Source: Plasticicumulans lactativorans (GTDB lineage: Bacteria; Pseudomonadota; Gammaproteobacteria; Competibacterales; Competibacteraceae). From it: DNA of 64,000 nt. Position 1 is the first letter of the stretch. Each line of letters starts with the position of its first letter. The stretch spans positions 186,001 through 250,000 of the forward strand of contig NZ_SLWY01000003.1 in assembly GCF_004341245.1 (NCBI RefSeq), given 5' to 3'. A program made the translations under genes and the position numbers. Below the pieces are notes generated by a model. It did no database searches, was not told the DNA's origin, and worked only from the letters and a program-made list of their open reading frames with translations. Positions 1 to 9,094 of this stretch are shown piece after piece.

Positions 1-2
1 GG

Positions 3-398
3 ACCGTCGGTGCCGATCCGGCGAACCTGCCGGACACCGCGGCGCAGATCCTCGCCTGGCCGGCCGGGCAGAAGTACGTGCTGATGCTGCTGCCGCTCAT
101 GCTGCTGGCGCTGGCCGGCATGTTCGTCGTCAGCCTGATCACCGTGCCGGTGATGCTGGACCGCCGCCTCGATCCGCTGAGCGCGATGGCGCTGAGCGTG
201 CGCGCCGTGCGCACCAACCCGCTCGCCTGCGCGCTGTGGGCGCTGTTCATCGTGGTCTTCTGCATCTTCGGTTTCGCCACCTTCTGCATCGGGCTCGCGC
301 TGACGATGCCGCTGCTCGGGTACGCCTCGTGGCACGCCTACCGCGACCTGATCGGCGATGCGCGCGAGCATGCGACGCTCGACGTGCACGCCGGGTGA
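3..398 (+). CDS. C-terminal part of a BPSS1780/DUF2189-like integral membrane protein (5' end outside window)
   Basis: The reading frame is open from the first bases of the window, so this is the last ~131 residues of a longer protein. At least two hydrophobic segments are visible: a Leu/Met-rich helix near window bases 80-150 and a second one around bases 230-330. The ending, with PLLGYASWHAYRDLIG near the C-terminus, resembles the BPSS1780/DUF2189 family of predicted inner-membrane proteins of unknown function in betaproteobacteria. A strong hairpin with a T-run follows the stop codon. The family call rests on this C-terminal motif alone. Confidence 0.6.
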   Translation, partial: TVGADPANLPDTAAQILAWPAGQKYVLMLLPLMLLALAGMFVVSLITVPVMLDRRLDPLSAMALSVRAVRTNPLACALWALFIVVFCIFGFATFCIGLALTMPLLGYASWHAYRDLIGDAREHATLDVHAG

Positions 399-429
399 AC
401 CGCCGGCCCGGCGCCGCCGGGGCGACACA

Positions 430-450
430 GGGGCCGCGAGGCCCCTTTTC
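430..450 (+). terminator. Rho-independent terminator after the DUF2189-like gene
   Basis: GGGGCC (430-435) and GGCCCC (440-445) form a 6-bp GC stem with a GCGA tetraloop, followed by TTTTC. It lies 32 bases after the stop codon and separates the first gene from the Hsp70 gene. Confidence 0.75.
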
Positions 451-547
451 GTTGCGGCCGTGCTGCGCCGGCAGCGCGGCGGCGCCCTGCTAGACTCGCC
501 CGCGCCGTCCGTCCCCCTGTCCGCAGCGCTGTCCGCCGGAGCCCCGC

Positions 548-3268
548 ATGTCCCGCTACCTCGTCGGCATCGATCTCGGTACCACCCACAGCCTCGTCGC
601 CTACGCCGACACCCGCGACCCCGCCGCGACGGTGGCGATGTTCGCGGTCGACCAGCTCGTCGCCCCCGGCGAGGTCGCCGCACGGCCGCAGCTGCCGTCG
701 CTGCGCTACCACCCGGCGGCCGGCGAGCTCGCCGCGGCCGACCTCGGCCTACCGTGGGCGGCCTGGGACGGCACGGCGGTGTTCGGTGAACTCGCGCGCG
801 AGCTCGGCGCCAAGGTGCCGGGGCGGCTGGTCACCAGCGCGAAGAGCTGGCTGTCGCACCCGGGCGTCGACCGCACCGCGGCGTGCCTGCCGTGGGGGGC
901 GGCCGCCGGGGTCGCACAGGTGTCGCCGGTCGACGCCTCGGCGTCCTACCTCGCCTACCTGCGCGCGGCCTGGAACCACCGTTTTCCCGACGCGCCGCTG
1001 GAGGCGCAGGAGGTCGCGCTGACGCTGCCGGCCTCCTTCGACGAGGGCGCACGGCTGCTGACCGTGGAGGCCGCGCGGCGGGCCGGCCTCGGCGGCGTGC
1101 GCCTGCTCGAGGAGCCGCAGGCGGCCTGCTACGACTGGATCGCCCGCCACGGCGAGGGGCTCGGCGCGGCGCTCGCCGACGTGCACCTGCTGCTGGTGGT
1201 CGACGTCGGCGGCGGCACCACCGACCTGACGCTGATCCGCGTCGAACCGGGCAGCGATGCGCCGCGGCTGACGCGCATCGGCGTCGGCGATCACCTGATG
1301 CTCGGCGGCGACAACATGGACCTGCTGCTCGCCCACGTCGCCGAGCGGCGCCTGCTCGCCGAGGGCGAACGCCTGTCGGCCGCGCGGCTGGCCGCGCTGG
1401 TGCAGCAGTGCCGGCGCGCCAAGGAGCGCCTGCTCGCCGCCGACGCCCCGGACAGCGTCAGCGTGACCCTGCTCGGCGAGGGCGGGCGGCTGATCGGCGG
1501 TGCGCGCTCGGTCGGCTTCGGCCGCGAGGAGGTGCGCGACTGGCTGGTCGAGGGCTTCCTGCCGCGCTGCGGTCTCGACGAACGCCCGCAGGGGCGGCGC
1601 GCGGCGCTGGTCGAGTTCGGCCTGCCGTACGCGGCCGATGCCGCGATCACCCGCCACATCGCGGCCTTCCTCGCCCGCCACCAGGCTGCGGCGCGCACCG
1701 CGCTGGACCTCGCGGACGACGTTGCCGACGCCGTGGCGCTGCCCGACGCGGTGCTGCTGAACGGTGGCGTGTTCCACGCCGCGGCGCTGCGCGAGCGCCT
1801 GCTCGCCGCGCTCGGCGACTGGGCCGGGGCGCCGCCGCGGCTGCTCGCCAACGCCGACCCCGACCTCGCCGTGGCGCGCGGGGCGGTGGCCTTCCTGCGC
1901 GCACGCCGCGGCGAGGGCGTGCGCATCGGCGGCGGCTCGGCGCGCAGCTACTTTCTGCTGCTCGACGGCGACGCCGGCCGCCAGGGCGTGTGCGTGCTGC
2001 CGCGCGGCAGCGAGGAGGGGCAGGAGCTGCGCCTGCCCGAGCGCGTGTTCGCGCTGCGCCTGGGCGAGCCGGTGCACTTCGCACTGGTGGCGAGCGCCGA
2101 CGAGACGCCGCGCAAGGCCGGCGAGCTGGTGGCGGTGGACGTCGAGAACTTCACCGCGCTGCCGCCGGTCGCGACGCTGCTCGAAGGCCGCGGCGAGGCG
2201 CGCGTGGAGCTGGCCGCGGCGCTGTCCGAGGTCGGCACGCTCGCGCTCGCCTGCGTCGCCGCGGCGCCGGCCGAACGCCGCTGGCAGCTCGAGTTCGCGT
2301 TGCGCGGCGAAGGCGCCGAGGCCCTGCCGGCGGTCGCGGTGCACGCGCGCTTCGGCGAGGCCGCGGAGCGCATCCTGCGCCTCTACGGCAGCCGGTCGAA
2401 GGACGTGGCCGCGAAGGAGGTCAAGACCCTGCGGCTCGACCTCGAACGCCTGCTCGGCCCGCGCGAGCAGTGGGACACCGCGCTGCTGCGCGAACTGTTC
2501 GGCGTGCTGTGGGAAGGCGCGCGGCGGCGGCGGCGCTCGGCCGACCACGAGCGCCTGTGGTTCTGGCTCGCCGGCTACGGCCTGCGCCCCGGCTTCGGCT
2601 ACCCGCTCGACGACTGGCGCATCGCCCAGGTGTGGACGCTGTTCGGCCAGGGGGTGCAGTACGCCGGCGATGCCCAGGTCGTCTCCGAGTGGTGGACGCT
2701 GTGGCGGCGCGTCTGCGGCGGGCTCGACGCCGCCGCGCAGACGACCCTGCTCGATGCGATCGAGGCCGAACTGCGCGCGCCGCCCGGCAAGGGCGCGCCC
2801 GCGGCGCTCGACGACCGCGTGCGCCTCGCCGGCAGCCTCGAACGCGTCGCCCCGGCGCGCAAGGTGGCGCTCGGTGAGGCGCTGTGCGAGCGCCTCGGCC
2901 GCAAGGGCGAACCGGCGCAGATCTGGTGGGCGCTCGGGCGCCTGGGCGCGCGCGTGCCCTTCCACGGCAGCGCGCATGCGGTGGTGCCGGCGGCATGCGC
3001 CGCCGCGTGGTGCGAGCGGGCGCTCGCCGCCGACTGGAAGGGCGCGCCCGCGGCCCCGCTCGCCGCCGCGCTGCTGGCGCGCGCGAGCGGCGACCGCGCC
3101 CGCGACGTCGACCCGGCGCTGCGCGCCCGCGTCGCCGAGCGCCTGCGCGCGGCGCGCCAGCCGGAGTCGTGGGTGCGGATGGTGGAGCAGGTGGTCGAAC
3201 TCGACGAGGCCGACCGCAAGCGCGTGTTCGGCGAGGCGCTGCCGCCGGGCCTGCGGCTGGTGGCATGA
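548..3268 (+). CDS. Hsp70/DnaK-related protein with long C-terminal DUF3731-type extension
   Basis: This 906-residue protein has the complete Hsp70 nucleotide-binding signature. The phosphate-1 loop GIDLGTTHS is at residues 7-15, the phosphate-2 loop VVDVGGGTTDLT is near 217, and the adenosine motif LLNGGVFH is near 402. The usual peptide-binding beta-sandwich and EEVD-like tail of DnaK are not evident. Instead there are roughly 300 Arg/Leu/Trp-rich residues resembling the DnaK-related DUF3731 domain. It stands alone, without dnaJ or grpE nearby. It is probably a cytoplasmic ATPase of the non-canonical Hsp70 group; its clients are unknown. The ATG at 548 puts the phosphate loop at the expected distance from the N-terminus. 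Confidence 0.85.
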   Translation: MSRYLVGIDLGTTHSLVAYADTRDPAATVAMFAVDQLVAPGEVAARPQLPSLRYHPAAGELAAADLGLPWAAWDGTAVFGELARELGAKVPGRLVTSAKSWLSHPGVDRTAACLPWGAAAGVAQVSPVDASASYLAYLRAAWNHRFPDAPLEAQEVALTLPASFDEGARLLTVEAARRAGLGGVRLLEEPQAACYDWIARHGEGLGAALADVHLLLVVDVGGGTTDLTLIRVEPGSDAPRLTRIGVGDHLMLGGDNMDLLLAHVAERRLLAEGERLSAARLAALVQQCRRAKERLLAADAPDSVSVTLLGEGGRLIGGARSVGFGREEVRDWLVEGFLPRCGLDERPQGRRAALVEFGLPYAADAAITRHIAAFLARHQAAARTALDLADDVADAVALPDAVLLNGGVFHAAALRERLLAALGDWAGAPPRLLANADPDLAVARGAVAFLRARRGEGVRIGGGSARSYFLLLDGDAGRQGVCVLPRGSEEGQELRLPERVFALRLGEPVHFALVASADETPRKAGELVAVDVENFTALPPVATLLEGRGEARVELAAALSEVGTLALACVAAAPAERRWQLEFALRGEGAEALPAVAVHARFGEAAERILRLYGSRSKDVAAKEVKTLRLDLERLLGPREQWDTALLRELFGVLWEGARRRRRSADHERLWFWLAGYGLRPGFGYPLDDWRIAQVWTLFGQGVQYAGDAQVVSEWWTLWRRVCGGLDAAAQTTLLDAIEAELRAPPGKGAPAALDDRVRLAGSLERVAPARKVALGEALCERLGRKGEPAQIWWALGRLGARVPFHGSAHAVVPAACAAAWCERALAADWKGAPAAPLAAALLARASGDRARDVDPALRARVAERLRAARQPESWVRMVEQVVELDEADRKRVFGEALPPGLRLVA

Positions 3269-3290
3269 CGGTGCCGGTGCCCGCTTGGGT

Positions 3291-4298
3291 TCAGCGGGTG
3301 CGGTCCACCGTGAAGCGCAGCACCCCGACGCGCTGGCCGCCGGCGGTCTCCACGGTGACCGTCCAGTCGCCGACCGGATCGTCGGGGAAGGCCTGCTTGC
3401 GGCTCCAGGCGCGGTAGCCCTCGCGGCGCCCGCCGGCGATGTCGAGGCGGATGCGGTCGACGACGCGCCCGTCGAGGCGCCAGACGTGGAACACCGGCTC
3501 GCGCAGGCCGAGCGGCGCGTGCAGCGCGGTGAAGGCGTAGATGCCGCGGCGCAGCGTGCCGGCTTCGAGGTGGCTCAGCGCCGGCCCGGGGAGGCGGCGC
3601 GCCTCGTCGACGCCGCGCACCACGGCGGCCTCGGTCAGCCACAGCGTGACCGGCGCCACCCAGGGCTGCAGCAGCCAGGCGCTCCCGGCCAGTGCCGCGG
3701 CAAACGGCACGCCGAGCCAGTAACGCCGCCGCCCATATAGATGCAGCAGTCCCGGCAGCGCGCCGAGAGTGCCGATCGCCACCGCCCAGGCGTAGCTGCG
3801 CGCGGTGTCGAGCCGGAACACGATCGGGGCGACGGCGAGCACCGCGAGGAACAGCGTGAAGGCATGGAAGCACAGGTAGGGCCCGCGTCGCGCGCGCAAC
3901 CGGCGGTTGTAGACGGGGTCGGTGATCGACACCAGCGCGGCGCCGGCGACGGCGAGCGTGAACAGGCCCTGCGGGCTCGACCAGTCGGTCGCCGCGAGCA
4001 GGAAGGGCAGCGTGAAGAACAGCGTTTCCTGGTGCACGGCCTGGCTCAGCAGCCGGCCGAGTCGCCACGACAGGCGGTAGCCGCGCAGCCGGGCGAGCCA
4101 GGGTTCGAGCAGCAGCCACAGCCAGCCCAGCGCGAGCAGGCCGGCGATCCAGGGCGCGCGTGCGTCGGTGCGCTGTACCAGCAGGTAACTCGCCACACCC
4201 GAGGCGAAGCTGAACACCGGCCACCAGCGTCGATGGCGTTCGATCAGCGCGACGATGCGCGGCGGCGGGTCCTCCTGCAGCAGCGAACGCAGCGTCAT
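3291..4298 (-). CDS. DUF5924 membrane protein with C-terminal DUF2914 domain
   Basis: The 335-residue product has about 200 N-terminal residues rich in hydrophobic segments (roughly seven predicted membrane helices between residues 25 and 215). A soluble C-terminal domain follows at about residues 235-330, with the HVWRLDGR and SRKQAFPDDPVGDWTV features typical of DUF2914. Proteins of this architecture are annotated DUF5924; no biochemical function is known. The gene is convergent with the Hsp70 gene (22 bases between stops) and is separated from the downstream-transcribed maf by a 255-base gap. Function cannot be inferred beyond an inner-membrane location. Confidence 0.75.
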   Translation of the reverse strand: MTLRSLLQEDPPPRIVALIERHRRWWPVFSFASGVASYLLVQRTDARAPWIAGLLALGWLWLLLEPWLARLRGYRLSWRLGRLLSQAVHQETLFFTLPFLLAATDWSSPQGLFTLAVAGAALVSITDPVYNRRLRARRGPYLCFHAFTLFLAVLAVAPIVFRLDTARSYAWAVAIGTLGALPGLLHLYGRRRYWLGVPFAAALAGSAWLLQPWVAPVTLWLTEAAVVRGVDEARRLPGPALSHLEAGTLRRGIYAFTALHAPLGLREPVFHVWRLDGRVVDRIRLDIAGGRREGYRAWSRKQAFPDDPVGDWTVTVETAGGQRVGVLRFTVDRTR

Positions 4299-4476
4299 GC
4301 GGTGGCGGAGTCAGGCGTCAAGGCGGGCGGCGGAAAAAAATGGCGACACATCCGTGCGTCGCCTTAACGACGGTGTCGTTTGGCGGCACCCGTTGCGGGA
4401 ACAGCCGACACGCATCGGAGGGGGGGTAAAACACAGCACGATGCGCCAGGAGGCGACGCATCGAGTGCGCATCATG

Positions 4477-4500
4477 AAAAAAAAAATCTGGTTTGACCAG
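4477..4500 (-). terminator. Rho-independent terminator of maf
   Basis: On the minus strand, CTGGT-CAA-ACCAG (plus-strand 4488-4500) is followed by A and then ten T residues (plus-strand A-run 4477-4486). It lies about 55 bases beyond the maf stop. The rest of the 4299-4553 gap shows no gene. Confidence 0.8.
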
Positions 4501-4553
4501 CCCCTTTTGCGTGGCGCATTGCCGCTCGTCAATGTCGCGTTACATGCCGCCCC

Positions 4554-5153
4554 TCAGAGCACCGTCGCGCCGGCCGCTTCGAGCATTCGCACGAGGCGGA
4601 TCAACGGCAGTCCGATCAAGGCGTTGGGATCATCGCCGTCGAGGCGCTCGAAGAGCGCGATGCCGAGCCCTTCCGACTTGAAGCTCCCGGCGCAGTCGTA
4701 GGGCTGCTCGCGGCGCAGGTAGGTGTCGATCTGCGCCGCCGTCAGCGCGCGGAACTCGACCGCGTAGGGGACCACGTCGCACTGCACGTGGCCGCTCGCG
4801 CCGTCATGCAGGCACAGGCCGGTGAGGAATTCGACCCGGCGCCCCGCGGCGGCGGCGAGTTGGGCGACGGCGCGCGCGTGGTCGCCCGGCTTGCCGAGGA
4901 TCGCGCCGTCGAGCACCGCCACCTGGTCCGAGCCGATCACCAGGGCGTGCGGCTCGCGGGCGGCGACCGACGCCGCCTTGGCGCGCGCCAGCCGCTCCAC
5001 CAGCACCGCCGGCGCCTCGCCGGGTCGCGGGGTCTCGTCGCAGTCGGGCGCGCAGGTCGTGAACGGCAGGCCGAGGCGCGCGAGCAGTTCACGCCGGTAG
5101 CGGGAGGTCGAGGCGAGCACGAGGCGGCGGCCGTCTGGCAGGGCGTCGGACAT
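4554..5153 (-). CDS. yceF: Maf-family nucleotide pyrophosphatase, YceF type (7-methyl-GTP pyrophosphatase)
   Basis: The protein has 199 residues, normal for Maf. It begins with the substrate-binding motif LVLASTSRYR near residue 11, has the catalytic GSDQVA around residue 73 and carries the conserved KSEG/LPL segment near the C-terminus. Maf enzymes hydrolyse non-canonical nucleoside triphosphates to monophosphates; the STSRYR form is typical of the YceF branch acting on m7GTP. It is divergent from the yceD-rpmF-plsX operon, the common arrangement in proteobacteria, where Maf lies beside the L32/fatty-acid operon. A terminator with a T10 run follows it. Confidence 0.9.
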   Translation of the reverse strand: MSDALPDGRRLVLASTSRYRRELLARLGLPFTTCAPDCDETPRPGEAPAVLVERLARAKAASVAAREPHALVIGSDQVAVLDGAILGKPGDHARAVAQLAAAAGRRVEFLTGLCLHDGASGHVQCDVVPYAVEFRALTAAQIDTYLRREQPYDCAGSFKSEGLGIALFERLDGDDPNALIGLPLIRLVRMLEAAGATVL

Positions 5154-5233
5154 GGTGAGGAGCGGTGTCGTTGGGAGAGCCGCGCAGCGTAGGCGGCGCC
5201 CGATATCGGTGCAAGCGCCGCTGTCCGCGCGCT

Positions 5234-5262
5234 TTGACTTGGTTCGGGCCAGTCACTATAGT
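5234..5262 (+). promoter_or_regulatory. Sigma-70 promoter of the yceD-rpmF-plsX operon
   Basis: TTGACT (5234-5239), a 17-base spacer and TATAGT (5257-5262) match the -35/-10 consensus at 5/6 positions each. The predicted transcription start is around 5268-5270, only 3-5 bases before the yceD ATG at 5273. The transcript would thus be nearly leaderless. Confidence 0.75.
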
Positions 5263-5272
5263 TGCGCGCCTT

Positions 5273-5809
5273 ATGCGTAGCCGCCCCTTCGCGACGTTCG
5301 ATCCCTGGAAGTTCGCAAGCACCGGGCAGACGCTCGAAGGCTCCCTGCCGCTGGCACGCCTCGAACGGCTGGCAGGTGCGCTGCAGAGCGCGGAAGGCGA
5401 AGCGCGCTACCGGCTGACGGGGCATGTGGATGCCGACGGGCGTTCGTTGCTCGAAGCGGAAATCGACGCCGACGTGCTGCTGGAATGCCAGCGCTGCCTC
5501 GGTCCGGTACGCACGGCGCTGCACGCGCACTCGACGCTGGCGCCGATCGCCGACGACGGCCGCGCGGCGGCGCTGCCGGGGGCCTACGAGCCGCTGGTGG
5601 TGGGGGAGGAAGGCGTCGTGCCCGCCGACGTGGTCGAGGACGAACTGATCCTCGCCCTGCCGCTGGTGGCGATGCATGACACGCTGCACGAATGCGAGGC
5701 CTGCGGCTACGTCGTGCCGCAGCCGGCGACGACGGCGGTAAGCGAGGCGAAGCCCAACCCCTTCGCGGCCCTGCCGTCCTTGTTGAAAGAATCGAAAACT
5801 CAGGAGTGA
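5273..5809 (+). CDS. yceD: YceD/DUF177 protein (23S rRNA accumulation protein family)
   Basis: This 178-residue protein belongs to the DUF177/YceD family, encoded just upstream of rpmF in most proteobacteria and plants and linked to 23S rRNA accumulation. Visible features are the start [15 protein letters not shown], a CQRCLG motif near residue 72 and a CEACGY motif near 142, giving two CxxC-type pairs typical of the bacterial family. The open frame extends upstream to 5165. However, the promoter at 5234-5262 and family length favour the ATG at 5273, which has no Shine-Dalgarno sequence. It is 7 bases from rpmF. Confidence 0.88.
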   Translation: MRSRPFATFDPWKFASTGQTLEGSLPLARLERLAGALQSAEGEARYRLTGHVDADGRSLLEAEIDADVLLECQRCLGPVRTALHAHSTLAPIADDGRAAALPGAYEPLVVGEEGVVPADVVEDELILALPLVAMHDTLHECEACGYVVPQPATTAVSEAKPNPFAALPSLLKESKTQE

Positions 5810-5816
5810 ATCCACG

Positions 5817-5999
5817 ATGGCCGTCCAACAGAATCGCAAGAGCCGTTCCAGGCGCGACATGCGCCGCGCCCACGACCACTTGGCGACCAACGCGCTGTCC
5901 GTCGAACCGACCTCGGGTGAAACCCACCTGCGTCACCACATGTCGCCCGACGGCTTCTACCGCGGCCGGCGCGTGATCGCGCCCAAGTCCGACGCCTGA
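5817..5999 (+). CDS. rpmF: 50S ribosomal protein L32
   Basis: This 60-residue basic protein starts [20 protein letters not shown], the conserved L32 N-terminus, and ends in the GFYRGRRVI segment. The length is normal. Zinc-binding cysteines are absent, as in other Cys-minus proteobacterial L32 proteins. It follows yceD by 7 bases with a GGAGTG-type ribosome-binding site and is presumably cotranscribed from the yceD promoter. Confidence 0.97.
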   Translation: MAVQQNRKSRSRRDMRRAHDHLATNALSVEPTSGETHLRHHMSPDGFYRGRRVIAPKSDA

Positions 6000-6036
6000 G
6001 CGACGTCCGGCACCGTGCCGGGCCGTTTGCCGTCGC

Positions 6037-6059
6037 CACGCCTCCCTTGCGGAGGCGTG
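6037..6059 (+). terminator. Hairpin between rpmF and plsX (attenuator-like)
   Basis: CACGCCTCC (6037-6045) pairs perfectly with GGAGGCGTG (6051-6059) around a CTTGC loop, in the 98-base gap between rpmF and plsX. Only a weak T-containing tail (ATCGTT) follows. It may be a partial terminator or mRNA-stabilising hairpin that lowers fatty-acid gene expression relative to rpmF. Confidence 0.5.
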
Positions 6060-6097
6060 ATCGTTAGAACTGTTCCCTTGTTCCCGGGTTGTCGCTC

Positions 6098-7126
6098 ATG
6101 ACGAGACCGCCGACCATCGCGCTCGACGCGATGGGTGGGGACGTCGGCCCCGATGTGGTCGTGCCCGCCGCACTGTCCGCTCTCGATGCGCACAGCAACC
6201 TGCGCCTGATCCTGGTCGGGCGCCGCGAGGAGCTGGAGTCGCGTCTCGCGGCCGCCAAGGCCACGGCGCGCGAGAACCTGCAGCTGCGTCACGCGAGCGA
6301 AGTGGTCGCGATGGACGACGCGCCGGCGCTCGCGCTGCGCACGAAGAAGGACTCCTCGATGCGCGTGGCGATCGACCTCGTGCGCAGCGGCGAGGCGGAC
6401 GCCTGCGTCAGTGCCGGCAACACCGGCGCGCTGATGGCGACCGCCCGTTTCGTGCTGAAGACCCTGCCGGGCATCGATCGACCGGCCATCTGCACGTCGA
6501 TCCCCTCGGTGCACGGGCATACCCACATGCTCGACCTCGGCGCCAACGTCGACAGCAAGGCCGAGCACCTGCTGCAGTTCGCGGTGATGGGGTCGGAGCT
6601 CGCCCATGCCGTCGACGGCATCGAACGGCCGCGGGTGGGGCTGCTCAACATCGGCGCCGAGGACATCAAGGGCAACGAGCAGGTCAAGGACGCCAATGGC
6701 CTGCTGGTGGCGAGCGGCCTCAACTACATCGGTTTCGTCGAGGGCGATGGCATCTTCCTGTCCGACGTCGACGTGGTGGTCTGCGACGGCTTCGTCGGCA
6801 ATGTGGCGCTGAAGACGAGCGAAGGCGTCGCCAAGCTCGCGCGGCACTTCATGACGCTCGAGTTCAAGCGCAACCTGCTGACGCGCCTCGCCGCACTCGC
6901 GGCGATGCCGGTACTCAAAGCCTTCGGGCGGCGGATCGATCCGCGCCGCTACAATGGCGCAAGCCTGCTCGGCCTGCAGGGCATCGTGATCAAGAGCCAC
7001 GGCAGCGCCGACCGGCTCGCCTTCGCCAATGCCATCGAGATCGCCATCCTGGAGGTCGAGAAGGCGGTGCCCCAGCGCATCCACACGCGCCTTGCGGCGC
7101 TCCACGCCGAGAGACAAGCCCAGTGA
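6098..7126 (+). CDS. plsX: Phosphate acyltransferase PlsX
   Basis: PlsX makes acyl-phosphate from acyl-ACP, the first step of the PlsX/PlsY route to phospholipids. The 342-residue product begins [15 protein letters not shown] with the diagnostic DAMGGD motif and has [11 protein letters not shown] and [15 protein letters not shown], all typical of PlsX. The ATG at 6098 is preferred over a TTG at 6089. The stop codon overlaps the fabH start (GTGA at 7123-7126), so translation of the two is coupled. The gene sits in the standard rpmF-plsX-fabH order. Confidence 0.96.
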   Translation: MTRPPTIALDAMGGDVGPDVVVPAALSALDAHSNLRLILVGRREELESRLAAAKATARENLQLRHASEVVAMDDAPALALRTKKDSSMRVAIDLVRSGEADACVSAGNTGALMATARFVLKTLPGIDRPAICTSIPSVHGHTHMLDLGANVDSKAEHLLQFAVMGSELAHAVDGIERPRVGLLNIGAEDIKGNEQVKDANGLLVASGLNYIGFVEGDGIFLSDVDVVVCDGFVGNVALKTSEGVAKLARHFMTLEFKRNLLTRLAALAAMPVLKAFGRRIDPRRYNGASLLGLQGIVIKSHGSADRLAFANAIEIAILEVEKAVPQRIHTRLAALHAERQAQ

Positions 7127-8091
7127 GCCACGCCAAGATCACCGGCACCGGCGGATACCTGCCCGAGAAGGTGCTGACCAATGCCGAGCTGGAGGCGCTG
7201 GTCGATACCACCGACGCCTGGATTCGCGAGCGCACCGGCATCGAGCGGCGCCACGTCGCCGCGCCGGGCGAAACCACCTGCGACCTGGCCGAACAGGCCG
7301 CCCGACGCGCGCTCGACATGGCCGGCGTCGACCCGGCGAGCGTGGACCTGATCGTCGTCGCCACCACCACCCCCGATCACGTGTTCCCGAGCGTGGCCAC
7401 GCAGCTGCAGCAGCGGCTGGGCTGCTACGGCTGTCCGGCCTTCGACGTGCAGGCGGTGTGCGCGGGCTTCGTCTACGCGCTCGACATCGCCGACAAGTAC
7501 GTGCGCCTCGGCACGGCGCGGCGCGCGCTGGTGATCGGTGCGGAGACCTTCACCCGCATCCTCGACTACACCGATCGCGGCACCTGCATCCTGTTCGGCG
7601 ACGGTGCCGGCGCCGTGGTGCTCGAAGCCGCCGACGAGCCCGGCATCCTGTCGACCCACCTGCACGCCGACGGTCGCTACAAGGAACTGCTCTGGGTGCC
7701 GAACGGGGTGTCCAGCGGCTACGATCAGACCCGCCAGAACCGCGCCTTCGTCGAGATGCGCGGCAACGAAGTGTTCAAGATGGCCGTCAACACGCTGGGC
7801 GCGATCGTCGTCGAGACGCTCGAGGCCAACGGCCTCGCGCCCGACGCCATCGACTGGCTGATCCCGCATCAGGCCAACATCCGCATCATCGCGGCGACCG
7901 CGCGCAAGCTCGGCATGCCGCTCGACAAGGTCGTGATCACGGTTGCCGAGCACGGCAACACCTCGGCGGCCTCGGTGCCGCTGGCGCTCGACGTCGCGGT
8001 GCGCGACGGACGCATCCAGCGCGGCCAGCTGCTGTTGCTCGAGGCCTTCGGCGGCGGCTTCACCTGGGGCTCGGCGCTGGTGCGCTTCTGA
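7123..8091 (+). CDS. fabH: Beta-ketoacyl-ACP synthase III
   Basis: FabH condenses acetyl-CoA with malonyl-ACP to start type II fatty-acid synthesis. The 322-residue protein has the catalytic triad: Cys in DVQAVCAGF (about residue 113), His in [10 protein letters not shown] (about 250) and Asn in EHGNTSAAS (about 280). It starts at a GTG that overlaps the plsX stop by four bases. fabD follows after 52 bases with a GGAGAGG ribosome-binding site. Confidence 0.96.
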   Translation: MSHAKITGTGGYLPEKVLTNAELEALVDTTDAWIRERTGIERRHVAAPGETTCDLAEQAARRALDMAGVDPASVDLIVVATTTPDHVFPSVATQLQQRLGCYGCPAFDVQAVCAGFVYALDIADKYVRLGTARRALVIGAETFTRILDYTDRGTCILFGDGAGAVVLEAADEPGILSTHLHADGRYKELLWVPNGVSSGYDQTRQNRAFVEMRGNEVFKMAVNTLGAIVVETLEANGLAPDAIDWLIPHQANIRIIAATARKLGMPLDKVVITVAEHGNTSAASVPLALDVAVRDGRIQRGQLLLLEAFGGGFTWGSALVRF

Positions 8092-8143
8092 AGCGCCCGC
8101 CGGGTCTGCGCCGTCGCCCGACGTTCACCACAGGAGAGGATCG

Positions 8144-9091
8144 ATGACGACCGTTTCCAGCCTCGCGTTCACCTTTCCCGGCCAGGGCTCGCAGGCCGTC
8201 GGCATGCTCGCCGACGGCGCCGGGCGCGCGGAGGTGCGCACCACCTTCGCGGAGGCCGCGGACGCGCTGGGCTTCGATCTCTGGGCGCTGGTCCAGCAGG
8301 GGCCGGAGGCGTCGCTGAACGAGACCCACAACACCCAGCCGGCGATGCTCGCCGCCGGCGTGGCGCTGTGGCGGGTGTGGCAGGCCGCGGGCGGTGCGCG
8401 CCCGGCGCTGCTCGCCGGGCACAGCCTCGGTGAATACACCGCGCTGGTGTGTGCGGGCAGCCTCGAATTCGCCGACGCGGTGCGGCTGGTCGCGGCGCGC
8501 GGGCGGCTGATGCAGGAGGCGGTGCCGGTCGGTGCCGGCGGCATGGCGGCGATCCTCGGGCTGTCCGACGCCGACGTGCAGGCGGCCTGCGACGAGGCCG
8601 CGCAGGGTGAGGTGGTGAGCCCGGTCAACCTCAACGCGCCGGGCCAGGTGGTGATCGCCGGTAGCGCGGCGGCGGTGGCACGGGCCTGCGAGGCCGCCAA
8701 GGTGCGGGGCGCCAAGCGGGCGCTGCCGCTGCCGGTGAGCGTGCCGTCGCACTGCGCGCTGATGCGCCCGGCGGCCGAGCGCCTTGCGCTGCTGCTGGCC
8801 GAGGTGCCGGTGCAGCGGCCGGCGATCCCGGTGCTGCAGAACGTCGACGTCGCCAGCCACGACGCGCCGGAGGCGATCCGCGAGGCGCTGGTGCGCCAGC
8901 TCTACAGCCCGGTGCGCTGGGTCGAGACGATCACGCGGATGGCGGCCGAGGGGGTCACCACGGTGGTCGAATGCGGTCCCGGCAAGGTGCTCGCCGGCCT
9001 CAACAAGCGCATCGTCAAGGGGCTGGCGGCGCCGGCGCTCGCCGACTGCGCGAGCGTCGACGGCGTGCTCGCCGAACTCGGGAGGAACTGA
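8144..9091 (+). CDS. fabD: Malonyl-CoA:ACP transacylase
   Basis: FabD transfers malonyl from CoA to acyl carrier protein. The 315-residue protein starts MTTVSSLAFTFPGQGSQ; the FPGQGSQ motif is the family N-terminus. It has the nucleophile motif GHSLGEYTAL with Ser near residue 93 and the later SVPSHCALM segment containing the conserved His. The ATG at 8144 follows a good AGGAGAGG site. The open frame continues upstream, but only into the end of fabH. fabG begins 3 bases after the stop. Confidence 0.96.
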   Translation: MTTVSSLAFTFPGQGSQAVGMLADGAGRAEVRTTFAEAADALGFDLWALVQQGPEASLNETHNTQPAMLAAGVALWRVWQAAGGARPALLAGHSLGEYTALVCAGSLEFADAVRLVAARGRLMQEAVPVGAGGMAAILGLSDADVQAACDEAAQGEVVSPVNLNAPGQVVIAGSAAAVARACEAAKVRGAKRALPLPVSVPSHCALMRPAAERLALLLAEVPVQRPAIPVLQNVDVASHDAPEAIREALVRQLYSPVRWVETITRMAAEGVTTVVECGPGKVLAGLNKRIVKGLAAPALADCASVDGVLAELGRN

Positions 9092-9094
9092 ACG

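Noticed and set aside
749-2977. A 742-codon minus-strand open frame opposite the Hsp70 gene
   Set aside because: Shadow of the Hsp70 coding region; composition is Gln/Arg/Ala repeats without motifs.
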